Shown here: positions 1 to 13,150 of the stretch, piece by piece
Numbering within the stretch: position 1 is the stretch's first letter
Layout of the letters: each line of letters opens with the position of its first letter
Source of the DNA: Trichuris trichiura
Taxonomy: Eukaryota; Nematoda; Enoplea; Trichinellida; Trichuridae
Direction: 5' to 3'
Length of the DNA stretch: 64,000 nt
Assembly (NCBI GenBank): GCA_037903355.1
Contig: JBAJFE010000005.1
Span: forward strand, 2,232,001-2,296,000
Notes under the pieces: model-generated
What the model was told of the DNA's origin: nothing
Database searches by the model: none
Seen by the model: the letters and a program-made list of their open reading frames with translations, nothing else
Program-made: the position numbers and the translations under genes

Positions 1-1822
1 TTTCTGGAAAAATGTGATAATGTGCCTTGCAAATGATTAAACAAAGGTTCATTCCTAGTCGGAAACACCTTGCCACTAGGTCTGATAAATCGGACGAGTT
101 AGTTTTTTAACTTAAAAGAAAAATGAGTTTCAAACGTCAGTCTTTTAATTTAAACTCGAAATCTGTTTGCGAATACTAGATTCCATTCAAGAAAACGGTA
201 CGGCGGAAGGTCGAGCAGTAGGTTACCCGGGCGCGCCGCAGTCAAAGAAACGACGGAATCTGCTGCTCTGATGAAAGCATTTTACGGCGTTTTTAAAAAT
301 TTCAGTTTAGGGCTTTCGTTTGCATTTCTATTAATTCTTCTGCCAAATTTATGGCCGCGTCGCATGGACTGGGAAGTGCTTTAGAGCTTCGGTCTTTTGC
401 CTAAAGTACGCTTGATTTTTTGTCGCTCTATCGTTTATCACCGAACCGTTTAATCACTTTTCCGAAGTTCTAAAGCGCTACCAATGATTTGTACGTTTAG
501 CGAACCTGCAAATCAATGTTTTCTTTTCTGTCTTTTAATTGCTTGTCATACGACGCATTTTAACCTTTAACCTAGCCTTCAAGTAGCTCATTTGCGCGTT
601 TTAGCACGGTTTCAACTAAATATTCAGTAAATCGCATATTTTAAATTCTTAGTTGATCGACTGTTAGGTTAAACGAACGTATACTACTTGGGGAAGACAG
701 AAAATGTGTTTCCTGTTGTTGCAGTCTCGTGCGCAGTAAGACTTCAAACGCTTCAAGTCGTCTTTAAGACATAGCTGTTGCTACCTGCTGTATCCTTTAG
801 AAGCTGCATTTTTTTGGCCGCACATTTTTGCGCCACACCCGCGCAAGCACATGGTGCAGTTTAATGAAAAATGTTAAGAAATAAAAGTCTAAAAAATCGG
901 CAATTTAAGTTATTCAAATATTTAAAAAGTACAAAGCTTTCTTGGCGTAAATTTTGTTCATCGCTAAAAGTAACATTTTGACGGGACGAACGCCAGTTTG
1001 TGCTTCACTTTCTCGTTTATGTAAAATTGGGCAAATAATTAAATTGTATGAATGCCGTCTGCGCAACGCAGAATCCATTTTCAGCATTTTTGCCCGTACA
1101 GCTTTGTTCAGGCAAAGTAAGTTGCCGCTTCCGAAGCTTTCAATTTTTTAAACATCTTTTATCCTTCTTTTGAGCGTTAACTTTGCTGACAACATCAAGT
1201 CGGCTTAAATAAGACCAACTTGGCTTAGGTTAAAATTTGTGCTGTTATCTTTACTTCGGCGGTATATTGGTTCAAGTTCAATTTGAATTTACGCATTTAA
1301 TTAAATTTTTTGAGCTAGACTTGATTTTCTAAAAATTGCCAGCCCACATTACTACTTCGTCATCGACGAAATGAGCGTGGGATAGACTGCTTTAAATGAG
1401 CCTCATGTTCACTCCGACAAGCTACAGACTCCTTGAGATTCCGTGGTCACGTCTAGAAAATCGCGTTAAGGAATAGCGAATAAGTATTTAGAATCGTGTG
1501 TCTTTTCGTTTCTTTGTTCTTTTTTACACAAAACGTTTAAGTAACGTAGTTTTTCGCTCTCCCGGAGACGCCGTAACGAAATGGCGTTTAGTTCATTTGG
1601 ATTTGATGTTTGTCTAGTATTTTAGGTGTACATTTGTGTATAATATACATTCGTGTTTTGCCGTGGTTCATTTCCATCCTCGTTTGTACCATCTTTTGCC
1701 TGCGCTTCACACGGACGAGTTGCATACAGAAAGCGAGCTGATCATTGCGTTCCCCTGGTAGCACACGTGTCTGCTTTCTTCGGCTTTCGCGCAAGTTTAG
1801 TGCAACTGCTGTTTACGAACCG
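1..1822. other. 5' flank of the Pumilio gene, no gene recognised
   Basis: AT-rich DNA without an open frame that resembles a protein. It probably holds the promoter and 5' untranslated exons of the Pumilio gene that starts at 1823, but I could not place a TATA box or transcription start with confidence. Confidence 0.5.
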
Positions 1823-4800
1823 ATGGCTGACCAACAGTGGAATTCGAAAATGAGTTGGAACGTCTCTTCTTCAGGTACTTGTCGTTTATCCGTCCCAAAT
1901 TTCGTTCCTTCTAGAAATCTAACTGCTCGTCGTTTTCGTTCAGCGGCGTTAACTAAATAAGCATGTTCGCCTGAAGCGAAGCATTGGGATTTTGGCGCCA
2001 ACTTTTTAAAATGTGCTTTGTTTACTCGATTGCCCGCGTTGGGACCGTTTAAAAATATTTGAATTGTTGCAGAGCACGCGGTCAGCAAACCGATTGCCGT
2101 ACACGGAGTGAATCACCGTCAAAACTGCGGCGAACTTATTTCGCCAAGATCGTCCGAGTCGTCCGGTCTATTTGTCAAAATGGTGGAAAACGTGCTCAGT
2201 TCGTCTCCAACAACAAGCACCACTTCAAAATATGTACGAACCAAACTTCAATCCTTTTTAAAGCTAAACTTTTACGCCTCCATTGCTTGTTTTGTTAAAT
2301 AGGATATCAAAAAGACAACAACCGACAATGCCGACTCACAATTAACCAACGGGACGACTTGTGCAAGGTAATTCGTTTATACGTCTTGCAGATGCGCATA
2401 TGGACTGACTGCCCTTTTTAAGTCCGTCGGAATCGCCTGAAAGTGAACGTAAAGAAGGGGACTTGAGCTCTTCCAGTCAAATGCACAATGGATCAAAGGC
2501 GCCAATGGCTGAAGCAGTCTCATGCTTTCCACCAGCAGAGCAACAGGATGGTGGTCTGTTGTTTGATTTATACACCGAATCAATAGTCAACAACGGACCA
2601 TCCATGTCCGAGTCTATTGAATCGGGCGGAATGTTCAACGACTATTCTTCAGTATAGACATATAATTCAATTCCCTTATAAGGGTTACATTTTTTTTTCA
2701 ACGTTTAGCCAATTTATCCAACTCGGCCGCACGGTAATAATATTCACATGATGCAGCAGGTTGCCGCTTGGCAGCAAATGAGTTACATGAATCCTTACTG
2801 CATGGCCGGCGGCACTGATCAGTTCGGACAACCACTGATGTACGGTATGTATTTTGTTAGTTGATCTTAAATAGTTTGCTCATCGAAGGATAGCATTGTT
2901 GCAGGTCATATAATGCCGCAGTTCTATCCGTATCCAAACGCGTGGATATATCCGACGGCAAATATGATGCAAGGCCAAAATGGAACTCATCACCCGTCGC
3001 CTACGTCCAGCGCGTTTAATTCGGGCGGTATTCATCCTAGAGGGCGCCCCAATCTTGGATGTCCCGACGGGGATTTGGCCTCTTTGCCAAACATTGGTCA
3101 TCATCCATTGCCGGGAACTATTTGCGACATGATGTCGAATGGTAATTCGGTGGATCGGTTGGTTGGTTCCCCGCCGCCTCATTCGAATTTGTGCGGAACG
3201 AGTCCGGCCACTGGAGGCTCGTTTTGTCCTTCTTCCTTGTACGGCGTTGCTCACCATGCCTATCCGCAGCATCATTCGCAACAGCAGTCGATGGGTGGCA
3301 CTTTTGGTAATCATTTGAATTCGCTGACTGCCGGTTTGTCTTCAATGTGTAAGCGGCAACTAAAAACCTTCATGAGAAGCAGCTTGGCTAAGTCATTTTT
3401 TCTACAGCTCTTCATCATAGTCCGATCGGTCCTCATCAGAGACGAGATTCCTTCTCTCATCATTACAATTTGAAGTCGTCATCCGGATCGGCTGGTTTTA
3501 CTTACTACAATCCGACAGCTTCCGCGATGAGTATGTTCAACTTGAGTCAAACTCCACCGCCGAACGCCTGGAATGCCAATACGCCAAATATGTTTGGTAT
3601 AGTTGTTTTCAACATTTTGTTAGCCCTAACGTTTTTTATTTATAAGCTTCCCATCCGGTGGGGATGTACAACGCTCCAATGCTACCACCTGGCGGCAGTT
3701 TGTTTCAAAATATGCCACCGCACGCTAGAACTAAATTGTTTCGTACCTCGTTGGATCGGGACGCTCAGCAGCGCAGCCGTTTGCTGGAAGAGTACAGAAC
3801 CGGTCGGCTGAACGCGCTTCAATTGCGAGACGTCTCCAATCACGTGGTTGAATTTGCCCAAGATCAGTTTGGTTCCAGATTTATTCAACAAAAGCTCGAG
3901 CGAGCCGGCAGTCAGGAAAGGCAAATGGTCTTTCAAGAGATTGTCAGCTCGTCCCACTCGCTGATGAACGACGTTTTTGGCAATTACGTTATTCAAAAAT
4001 TGTTCGAATTCGGCACCGTTGAGCAGAGGAACGAATTGGCCAGAAAGCTTCGCTCTCAGGTTGTTCACTTGGCTTTGCAGATGTACGGTTGCCGCGTTAT
4101 TCAAAAATGCCTAGAAACTGTGGACAAAGATCAGCAGGTTAGCTTACGGTTGGCTCTTCGGTTTGCCCCTTTCTCATTTCCTTCTTTCAACAGAGGGAAA
4201 TCGTAAAGGAATTGGATGGTCACATCTTGAAATGCGTCAAAGACCAGAATGGCAATCACGTTGTGCAAAAGATCATTGAAACGGTCGATCCGGAGAATTT
4301 GCAATGCGTCATTGATTCGTTCGCAGGCCAGGTAGGCTTTTCGGGATTGCAAAGCGGGAACGGAGGAACAATGTCCAATGTGTTAAGGTGTTCGCCTTGT
4401 CCACTCATTCTTACGGATGTCGAGTGATCCAACGCATATTGGAGCATTGTACGCCGGAGCAGAAGAAACCAATTTTGGACGAAATTCATCAGCATATACG
4501 CGGTCTCGTAACGGACCAGTATGGCAATTACGTTGTGCAGCACGTGCTAGAGCATGGTCAAGCGGACGACAAAAGCAAAATAATAAAAGAGCTGCGTACC
4601 GATCTGTTGCGTTTTTCGCAGCACAAATTTGCCAGGTAAGAATTGGAAGCGAATATTGTCACCATCGTATTCTGATTGTTCTCTCTCGCTTACAATTTAA
4701 GCAACGTAATAGAGAAGTGCGTGGCGCATGCAACTCAGGAGGAGCGGAATCAACTGATATCAGATTTGCTGAATTCGACGCCAAACGAGTAAGCTCTCTT

Positions 4801-7212
4801 TTCCGTAAACAAAACGACGCCTAAGGAAGCTTGTCAATGCTTAACGGAATCGAGGGTCGAATTTGTCAAATTGCGATCAATAGAAATAGAGGCGATATAG
4901 GCGTCCCCGAATAGCCATTGGCAAAAGCTTGTCAGTTTATTAATACATTTTTTGTTCGCTCTTACCAACACTAAGCGACGCTTTAAAAAAGCAGTTTACT
5001 TTAGCGGAGATTTACGGAAAAGCGAAGCGATTCCGTTGTCAGCGGAAAGAGGTCCCATTTTGCTAATTTTTTTTCTTTTCGTTTGGTTCTCTTTTGGGAT
5101 CTGTGTTCGGTTGGAGAAACAGCGTCAACTGCCGATGGGTCGGTTGCGAGTAAAAAATTAATTTTATAAACTTAATCATACTGTTTTGTCTTCCGCTTTT
5201 CAAGACGTTAGTATAAAAAAGCGAATATGTAAGTTCATTCCTTATAAGGCATGCGGAATTCAAAAATTATTACTCGAAAAACATTGGTAATTGTGAGGAG
5301 TCCTCCCGCTCGTAATGTAGTCGTCATATGCTTTTTTTGTTTCTATCTAAGGAATTGCAGCCAGTTACGGGGAAGTATTAGCATTTTGAGTTTGGGTAGC
5401 CTTTTTATGATTTGTGAATATTCGATGTGATTTTGAGGCGTTATGTCAAGTCACGAAGACGCCTGCTTAAAGCATGTGACGTGTTTCCACCTGAAGACGG
5501 CCAAAAAATATACACTGAGCTTTCAAGCTCTACTAGAATCCCGAAAGTACCGCTTGTATTGTTCGACCTTAATAGAAGGGTTTAGTTTTGTAGGAAATAG
5601 TAATAATGATAAGTGAAATTCTAAAAAACCGTTATAGTTTGTTGCATTTTCAACATGATCATTGCGTTATGTTAACCATAGGCGGCTTAATCGATTTAGA
5701 GCGGTGGTCGTTGAGCAGACGATAGGTTTTTCGATAACGAAGGCGTACTGCATGCCCGGTTCCCTTATTGATCATTCCGCTTTGACCTCTTCGCTCTTTT
5801 TTCGCAAAGCGCTTTCAAGGTTGTTCGACATGTCAACACGGAATTGATGAAATGCAAAAATCCACTTAGCCCATTGCGGCTTCGTTACTGCGGTTCGTCC
5901 TGACGAATGAATAGCGCAGCATGCAGAAGCTCTCGTTACGAGAAAAGCTGCGTTTTTGGAAGTAGTCTTAATCCTGTTTTTTGGCCATTTAAAAGTGTGA
6001 TTTTATTGGAGCAAAAGATCGTAACCCGTATGCTCTTAAGGTTTACTAACTTAAGTATTTTTTTTAAAAAAATTGGTCGGCTAGTCGTTCAGAGGGTGCG
6101 GAAGCGAGGGAGCACTTGCCGGCTCGTTTTCTCAATTCCATAACATTCAAAGCAGGAATTTTTCTGCCAAGCCGTGACAGGGGCTGAATAGACTTCTTAA
6201 CATTACGTTACCAAACGGCGTTGGTCTAACGATCCGACAGGTTATGTTTTTCGTTGCATTGAATGCTCTGATTATTGTCTCGACCAACCAGTTGAACAAT
6301 TCAAAATTTTAACTTAAGGAAAAAAGAGCCGTTGAACGTAGTTTACTGTTCCCGGCGAGCTCTGATCTTAAATAGGTTTATTTTTGTCAACAAATTCTTA
6401 CCAAATCGGATAGAGTTCCATTCAGTTGTTCCCTTGAAATGATAAGGCTTGAAATTGTTGCTGGTTCGCCTATTCTTTTTATTTAAGTTTTGTAAAGTGA
6501 TGGCATTGTCTGAGGCCATTTTCAAAGTTTCGTCGCTCCTTCTTAGTGACTGAACCTTGAAATTGATCTTTCTTATTCCCGCCCCTACTAAACTGTAAGA
6601 CTTGAAGAAGCCAAATATCTTTTCAATGCTTTTAGGTAGGGCAAGAATCCAAAACGTGATAAATAATCAAGCAATCGCCTAACTTTAGGCCTCTTATGGT
6701 TCTCTAAAATAATTTAACTGCCCTCAAGTACGGTAGTACAGTAGAACTGTCAAATCGCGACAGTGCAAATTTCGACAAAAGTCGGTTGTACTTTGCAACA
6801 TAAGCTTTCTAATGCGGTCTCAAGTTGAAAGTGAAATGTTTCTAAAAGTTTTTACTTGCGGTCATTGCTCTTTTGTCGTTTTTATTGAAAATGGTTATAG
6901 TTCTAACGGAGGTACGCTGTTGGTGATGATGAAGGATCAGTTTGCCAATTACGTGGTGCAAAAGCTGCTCGACGTAGCGGACCCTCAGCAGAGAAAGAAG
7001 TTGATGCAAAGTATTCGACCGCACGTTTCGTCGTTGAGAAAATTTTCCTACGGAAAGCACATTGTCTGTACGTTGTTGATGCGCCGCTGCGCGCTAACAG
7101 TTTAGTCTTCTTTAACGATGGGAACTTTTTAGCCAAACTAGAGAAATACTTTCAAAAACAGAGCAGCCTACCGACAGCGGTCGATATGGGCATTGGTCAA
7201 ACGAACTTGTAG
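1823..7212 (+). CDS. pum: Pumilio-family RNA-binding translational repressor
   Basis: Thirteen exons: 1823-1874, 2073-2233, 2303-2367, 2423-2651, 2709-2844, 2905-3348, 3408-3596, 3647-4137, 4194-4331, 4388-4635, 4702-4788, 6901-7067, 7133-7212 (stop TAG). They join in phase to about 828 residues. The first ~425 residues are low-complexity (His, Ser, Pro, Asn, Met and Gly rich), as in Pumilio N-termini. Residues from about 460 to the end form eight PUF repeats. The recognition triplets visible in repeats 1-8 are S-R-Q, N-Y-Q, C-R-Q, N-H-Q, C-R-Q, N-Y-Q, S-N-E and N-Y-Q. Pumilio proteins bind UGUA-containing 3'UTR elements in the cytoplasm and recruit deadenylases. Eleven of the 12 introns are about 50-200 bp; the one between repeat 7 and repeat 8 (4789-6900) is 2.1 kb. 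The start is the first in-frame ATG of an exon with a good donor; the N-terminal exons are less certain than the PUF domain. Confidence 0.93.
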
Positions 7213-9217
7213 TCTTATAATAAGAAGAAGAAGCGTTGGTCTGTTGCGTTGAGCGCGCAATGGACTATAGGTTATACTGTCGTCATTGTCTTCACGAAGC
7301 GTTGCAACTCCGTCGCGCATAGGTCGTTGTTGATTTGTTTACCTTTCCCCGTCCCAAATTGTGTCCCGCCAATTCGCTGCGGTAGATAGGTAGCGCTGCT
7401 TGTAATAGAGTGTGGACCTTATTATTTTTTTTAGCGTTCAGGCTTCTACACCGACTCTGTTTGCTGTTTTACTGTCAGCTTGCCTTTTTTGGGTTGTTTT
7501 CTGCATTGCTAAGCGCTTAGAGATGTCTTAGCGGCAGTAGCGGTTTTGCACCTCTTTCTTTCTATCTCTCTGTCTCTGTCTGTCCTTCTGTCTCCCTCCT
7601 TTAATTTCCAATTTGTTGCGTCCGTCTCTCTACCTTACGGTCACGAGTTGCATTGTTCTCTCTGTTCTTACGGCGCCAACATCTTGCATATTCTATATCC
7701 GCGTTTGTCCATCCTTCGTTTGCGCCTCAATTCTTCTTCCTCCTCCTCATGGGTTTTCCATGTTGCAAAGCGGGGCGTCAAAATAGTAATATTTGTTAGG
7801 ATATCGGCCGTGGCCGCGTTTGCGCGCGGTCGTTGTTTTACTTTCGTTTTATTCCTTTAGAGCAGACAGAGGACGAAGGTCGTGTTCGTTTTTGTGGTGG
7901 GTACTATTGTAGTTTGTCTCCCCTTTACCAGTTGCTAAAACGTTTTTGACGTTTGCCTGTGTGTTAGTACAGTGGCGTTGTCCCATTGCTATTATTATTA
8001 CTATTATTATTATTATTATTATTACTCTCATTACTATTATTATTATTATTATTACACGTTATTACTATTCTTATGTTAATCCGTAGGCGTGTTGTTTGCT
8101 CCAAGCGTTCCCTTTGTGGCATTCTGTGATATTTGGGAAATTATATATACATAAAAAACAGTTGTGGAAAAGTTACAACATCATTTGCTGCTAGTTTTGC
8201 GCAATGTCGACAATGCTAACTGGATGACTTCATTACTTATTTTTAGCCGATACAGCAGCTTAAAAGCTTTGTCCAATTTTCAAATTTCTTAGTTAGCCAA
8301 TCAACGTTGGTTAAGGATATTTTGCCTACAGAATGCTTCAAGTCACGTGGTTTCTTCCTTCGCTATGGTTATGATCGGTGCTCGTTTAAAAGAAGGCTGT
8401 GTTCAGTTCGTTAAGGTATCCTCTTAGCCCGTATTGTGTGGAGTTGCTGTAACCTCATTGGACAGCTCTCCTATTGGTCTGTTAATACTTTTGAGTAAGC
8501 AGAGAAGCAAAGATGCCGAAGAAGCAATAATACGATAAGTACAAACGACGAGGCAGTGTTAATGTGCTCTCAGTTTTGCGTGAATCGCTGAGGTCCGTGC
8601 ATTGTTGTTGGTGGCGCTAATGTCGCTTTTCAATTTTACTCGCTTTGTTATCGTCAGCGACATCGACCGATTTTTAAAGATTCGACGGAGTGCGCGCATG
8701 AAAAATATCTCTTCGCTATAGAAGAGAAAATCGCGACGGAAACTTTGCTTGCCAATATATTCGAAGACTCCGCGTGCGCGCGTTAATACGAGCTAAAGCG
8801 CAAAGGTCAGTCACTTGTCACTCGACGCTCATCGTTATCGTTTTGATGCATTTCAGTTAGTTACGCTGCTCTGCTGCTATTAAAGTTTCGCTTTTTCGCG
8901 CCTTGTTGCAACTGCGGACAATTCCTTGTTGGTAAAAGCTCGCGTTCTTGCAGCTTGCATATTTATATTTTTGCGCAAATTTTTAAACGCCTCATCACAG
9001 TCTCATTGGCGCCAAGCAGAGCTATCCGTCAAATTTAGACGGCTGCACCTGTTGCGCCGGACGAAAAACGTAATAATCATCTTGCAACTTGCTTGAGCAC
9101 TGTTCATCGTTACAGCAAGGCGTAATTAATCCTTTCCGCTCTATCGCGTAACGCCTGTTGGCAGACGGTTTTCAAAATTTAAATTTGCTTACGGTTGCTG
9201 ACGCTGTTTGTTTTATC
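7213..9217. other. Pumilio 3'UTR and intergenic DNA
   Basis: Non-coding stretch after the Pumilio stop. The 7546-7600 part is a pyrimidine (CT) run and 7986-8055 is an imperfect ATT run. Open frames here are short and composed of low-complexity sequence. I saw no protein-like signal. Confidence 0.5.
7986..8055. repeat. (ATT)n microsatellite
   Basis: Runs of ATT units with a few interruptions, seen directly. Confidence 0.85.
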
Positions 9218-9310
9218 ATGAGCGAATTGCAAAGGTGTGACCGACCAAAGGACGAACCAGCGGTTTGCACTATGGCCAAAGCGAAATGGCTGAACTGCAG
9301 AGTATTCCCG
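9218..9310 (+). CDS. possible orphan first exon
   Basis: An ATG opens a 31-codon frame that ends exactly at a strong splice donor (CCG followed by GTAAGT). The peptide is basic and cysteine-containing but I do not recognise it. No matching acceptor or second exon could be found between here and the reticulon region, so this may be a chance frame or a remnant. Confidence 0.2.
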
Positions 9311-9410
9311 GTAAGTCATTATGCTTTTCGTACATATTGTTTTTTCTTAAATTTAAGTAAGCTCGAAGTTTTAAAAAAATGTGCTTTCACCGTGCAAGCG
9401 ACGCTTTTCC

Positions 9411-9460
9411 TTTTAAGCACTGCTACAAAGCTCAATTGAGCTTTGTAGCAGTGCTTAAAA
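9411..9460. repeat. perfect 50-bp palindrome
   Basis: Two 25-base arms are exact reverse complements with no spacer, centred between 9435 and 9436 (centre CTCAATTGAG). It could form a cruciform in DNA or a tight hairpin in RNA. No coding or tRNA-like feature overlaps it. Confidence 0.95.
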
Positions 9461-9909
9461 AGTTGAGGTGTTAATATTTTTTGAAGTACAGTTTTGTCTC
9501 TTTCGTTGTTTTCGAAAAGTATCAGCGTTCCTTTGCTCGCGCGTTTACTCTTTCGCATCGATAAGATTTCGGAAGGCGTGCGTAAGTCTCTATTTCTCGT
9601 TTTGCCACGTGGACAGACCGTTCCTTGTTGATTTGCAGGTAAACAATTGCTTTTGCAGATGAAGAAATAAAGTATTATCTTTTTACGATAAACTAGCAGA
9701 GCCCTACTGTTCGTGTGAGCAACAATTTTGCATTGTTTTAGAAAAGGCAGTTTCTAGCCGTTTATCATTTAACCTTACAGTACACCCTGGTGGGCCCCCA
9801 TTCATTGTTCTGTTAAGGAATATGTTAAATATATATACATTTAACTATTAATAGCATTCTTCTACAGTTCTTCTGTTTAAAACGTCAAGCTTATAACTCA
9901 TTTTTATCC

Positions 9910-10018
<109 letters not shown>

Positions 10019-10329
10019 TCTCTTGTTGTTTAAAGCAGATTTGCTTTGGTAGATTCATGTTTTCTATATATCCAGGGTAGCAGTTCGTTTGCTTGGATCC
10101 TTTTCACTACTTGGGCCATGAAGCAAAAGAAAATGTTCCGCGCTGAAGCATCCTTATTTTCAATTTTTGAGCGTTGGCTATTCCTCGCTTATAAGCTGCT
10201 GCTGTTCTTAACCAAAGGGAACACGAAACTCAATAGGATCTAGCTGAATAATGGAAGTGAAGAGTCTGTAATCGCTTGTTGTATTCTTCTATAAGTACTA
10301 ATGGAGCAGCCTATTAATGATGCTCAGCT

Positions 10330-10830
10330 TATTCTTCTGTCAAGGCTTTCATCAGATGTTATTGCACCTTTTGGTTGAAAACGTAGGTAAAGTATTAGCA
10401 TGTCCACTAACCTATCGTTACCTGGTCGACTCCGCTAAAGATAGTTCCGATCGAAAGTAGAAGAAAAGTATGGAAGAACACCTTTAAAATGTAACGCCAA
10501 TTTTTTTCAACTACAGCATCATGAATTTGACTAAGAAAATTGGCTGCTTCTTCTATGACAGCGTTTACTTGTGCCAAAGTTCTTACAGTGCATGGTTTCA
10601 CAGCTTTCATTACTCTGCAAGCATATTGTTATCAAGTTGAGGCTTTGTGAACAATTAACCTTATGGAAAACAGTATTGCCATACCGTATAAGCGCCTCCC
10701 TCCTTTCGTCATCGTAGCCTCTGAGTTTGTAAGTTCACCTGAAAAATGTATACATTTTTATAAGGCGAAAAGATGAGCTTTTTTTGAAAACCAATCGAGC
10801 TGTTATGTTCGTCCTGGAAATTGCTGGTCT
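10330..10830 (-). pseudogene. truncated duplicate of the neighbouring reticulon gene
   Basis: On the minus strand this segment aligns with two separate parts of the reticulon gene at 11.0-12.8 kb. The bases 10407-10613 encode a diverged copy of the exon for the second membrane hairpin (shared words include KPCT, NFL, WRYILK and TIG). The bases 10614-10720 match its upstream intron and the end of the preceding exon. From about 10727 the similarity jumps to the acceptor region near 12134-12200. About 600 bp that hold the first-hairpin exon and part of the acidic exon are therefore missing. The second-hairpin frame is still open, but the copy lacks a first hairpin. I saw no copy of the last exon either. 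It is most simply a partially deleted tandem duplicate, though a short expressed product cannot be excluded. Confidence 0.75.
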
Positions 10831-11031
10831 CGCCCTCGGTCAGTTACGAACTCGTCAAAACGTTTGAAACCAGTAGAGCTTAGTTTTATCTTATGCAAAT
10901 AGGTTTGACGAAGTTGTCAGATTCTTTTGCACCGATTGAATTTTAGGCTTAATCGTAAATGCTGTAATTAGCTGTGTAAGAAGAGCGTTCTAGCATTGCT
11001 CGTTTATTGTTTAGAATATATACGAGTTTTT

Positions 11032-12781
11032 TCAGCAGTTGGGAATATCCAACTGAGAAAGTTGCTTTTCTTCTTCCTTCATAATATTTTCTTTCTTCCT
11101 TTTCATGAGGTAGGGTATAGTTAACGCCGCGAAGAGACCTAAAATTAAAAGTGCGCTTTTGTATTTCTTGTGATGGTCGGCTTATTCTTCAGTTGAGGCT
11201 TTTATATTCTTTCTATCTAGGAATGTTGCTAAGGTCTGTCCACTAACCTATCATTGCTTGATGCACTGAGTCAAACGCACTTCCGATGGTCAGTAGAAGA
11301 ATGATACAAAGGAGAAGTTTAAGTATGTAGCGCCAGTCGGCACCAACCAATGCCATATGAATTTGACCAAGAAAATTGATTGCTTCTTCTTCGAGGTCGT
11401 CCACTTGTTCCAAAATTCTTAGTGTACACGGCTTTATAGCTTCCATTCTCCTGCAAGCATATTGTAGTCAAGTTGACGCTTCGTGAACAATTAACGTTAT
11501 GGAAAACAGTATTGTCATACTGTATTAGCTCCTCGCGCTTTTCTTCGTCGTTGAAGGACCATTTGAAGCGAAGGTAAACCATGCCCGCAAAAAGTGCAAA
11601 CACCAGCACTGTCATCGCACAAGCAAAAGATTTCGACTCTATGAGCATCAGTACCGCGATTGCGAAGGCGGCAACGCAGGCAGTTTGCATTGGATGCTCC
11701 CAGTAAACAAGCGCTTTCACTAAAATTATTTTTCTTTACTGTCTTCTGTAATCTCTCTTTTTTCTTCGAACAGTGGATGAAAGTTTTGTAGATAAGTTCA
11801 AGTTAGAAAATATGCAGAGGAGTTTGTTGTCTTCGTTATAAGTATTGGAGAAATGATTGGAACGCTTACGACGTGGGTCGACAAATCCTCGGGAGATATA
11901 AGGTCCAAGCGCTGCAATGCATTTTTTGTTTGTTGTTAGAAGTTTTGTGGAAAAGGCACTTGCCGTTCATATCGAAAGAAATGAACCTCGTATATATTAG
12001 CGAATTAAAGCGACTATTGTCTCGTACATATTCGTCCGAGTCGCATTCGTATTGATTGTCCGATTCTTCAAGCGTAACCGAACTTTTGTCCTCAACCAAT
12101 TCCATAACACTTTCGCTTGAGTTTGCGTGTTCACCTGCAAAATATGTACACTTTCGTAGAACGAAATGTGATCATGTTTTTTTGAAGACCAATTATCTCT
12201 TCCCCCGTTTGATCCTCCAAACTGGTGACCGTATAATAGCTTGTAGTGGAAAGAAGAATTTCCATCTTTTTCGTTTGCTGTTCTTCCATCTTTGCTGTTT
12301 CAAGCTGATAGCTTTCGCTGACTTGTTCCTGAGGTTCCCCGTACTTTTCCATTATGTCGTTGAAGTACTTAGTTTTAACTTTTGTGTCCATTGAACTATC
12401 AACGGACGATTCGTCTTCAGTGTTGCTTTCTTCGTCGCTGTTTTGCTGTGAATGCGGCAATTAATGTCAGTAACGTCCTAAGTAGTTTATTAGAACAATA
12501 GGTGAACAGAGAAATCTTTGAAAAACAATGAAACTTCGCTGCTCTACGTCTCACAAAGTTTAAGCTACGATAAGCAGCTGTAACGTTGTGGGTGCCTCAA
12601 CTACTCAAGCAATGGTACTCGCCCCTTTTCAACTTTTTTTCAACTAATGTATTTTCTTTTATCTCTGAGTATTCTTATCCGCTTTTGTGATTAGAGATTG
12701 AACTGTGCTTACCTGTTTTTCTTCGCCGTTAAATCGTGGCACCGGTTCGATAAAGTAGGAAGTTTCAGTTTTGTCACTCAT
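11032..12781 (-). CDS. RTN: reticulon-like ER membrane-shaping protein
   Basis: Six exons read from high to low coordinates: 12713-12781 (ATG at 12781), 12190-12445, 12015-12134, 11521-11719, 11248-11450, 11032-11138 (stop TGA). Total about 317 residues. Residues 1-148 are acidic and serine rich, as in reticulon N-termini. The rest resembles a reticulon-homology domain: a short L-V-Y-W motif leads into a long hydrophobic hairpin (about 156-196), then a hydrophilic loop, a second hairpin (about 256-290) and a short Lys/Glu-rich tail. Reticulons insert as wedges in the endoplasmic reticulum membrane and shape tubules. The tail ends in a cysteine and lacks a KKxx retrieval signal at the very end. 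The donor of the third exon (12015) is weak, so its 3' boundary is uncertain and an extra exon may lie between 11.75 and 12.0 kb. A diverged partial duplicate lies just downstream. Confidence 0.75.
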
Positions 12782-12910
12782 TTTCGGGCCGCAACTCAGT
12801 CCGCCTTCAGTCTCTTCAACGCTGCCGATCAAAGCACAAATACCTTTCAGAGTTTATTTGCTTCGCTCATTGTTAAGCAGTTTAAAGTTGATCGTAAATT
12901 TTAAATTAAT

Positions 12911-13150
12911 CGATGGCGATTGGAGTTTTGCGACCACACGATAGCGTTCTCGAAAAAATTTCAAATGTTTGAACGTACTGTAGAAGAATGCAGGTTATAA
13001 TTGTACTTGATTATTTTTCGGAAACGTATCTGTCTTCTAAACCTATCGTAGTTTTCCTTAAGCGTAGGGAAACGCTCCTATTATAGGTTAATTTGCGACT
13101 GCATTTCACCACGGTCTTATCTGTTCGTGGTTTACGCGTTTGGCTGCTAG
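12911..13150. repeat. diverged dispersed repeat, copy A
   Basis: Shares several words in the same order with 17690-17880, among them ATGTTTGAAC(A/G)TACTGTAG, a TTGC(G/A)ACT block and an AGACCAG block. Boundaries are approximate. Confidence 0.5.
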
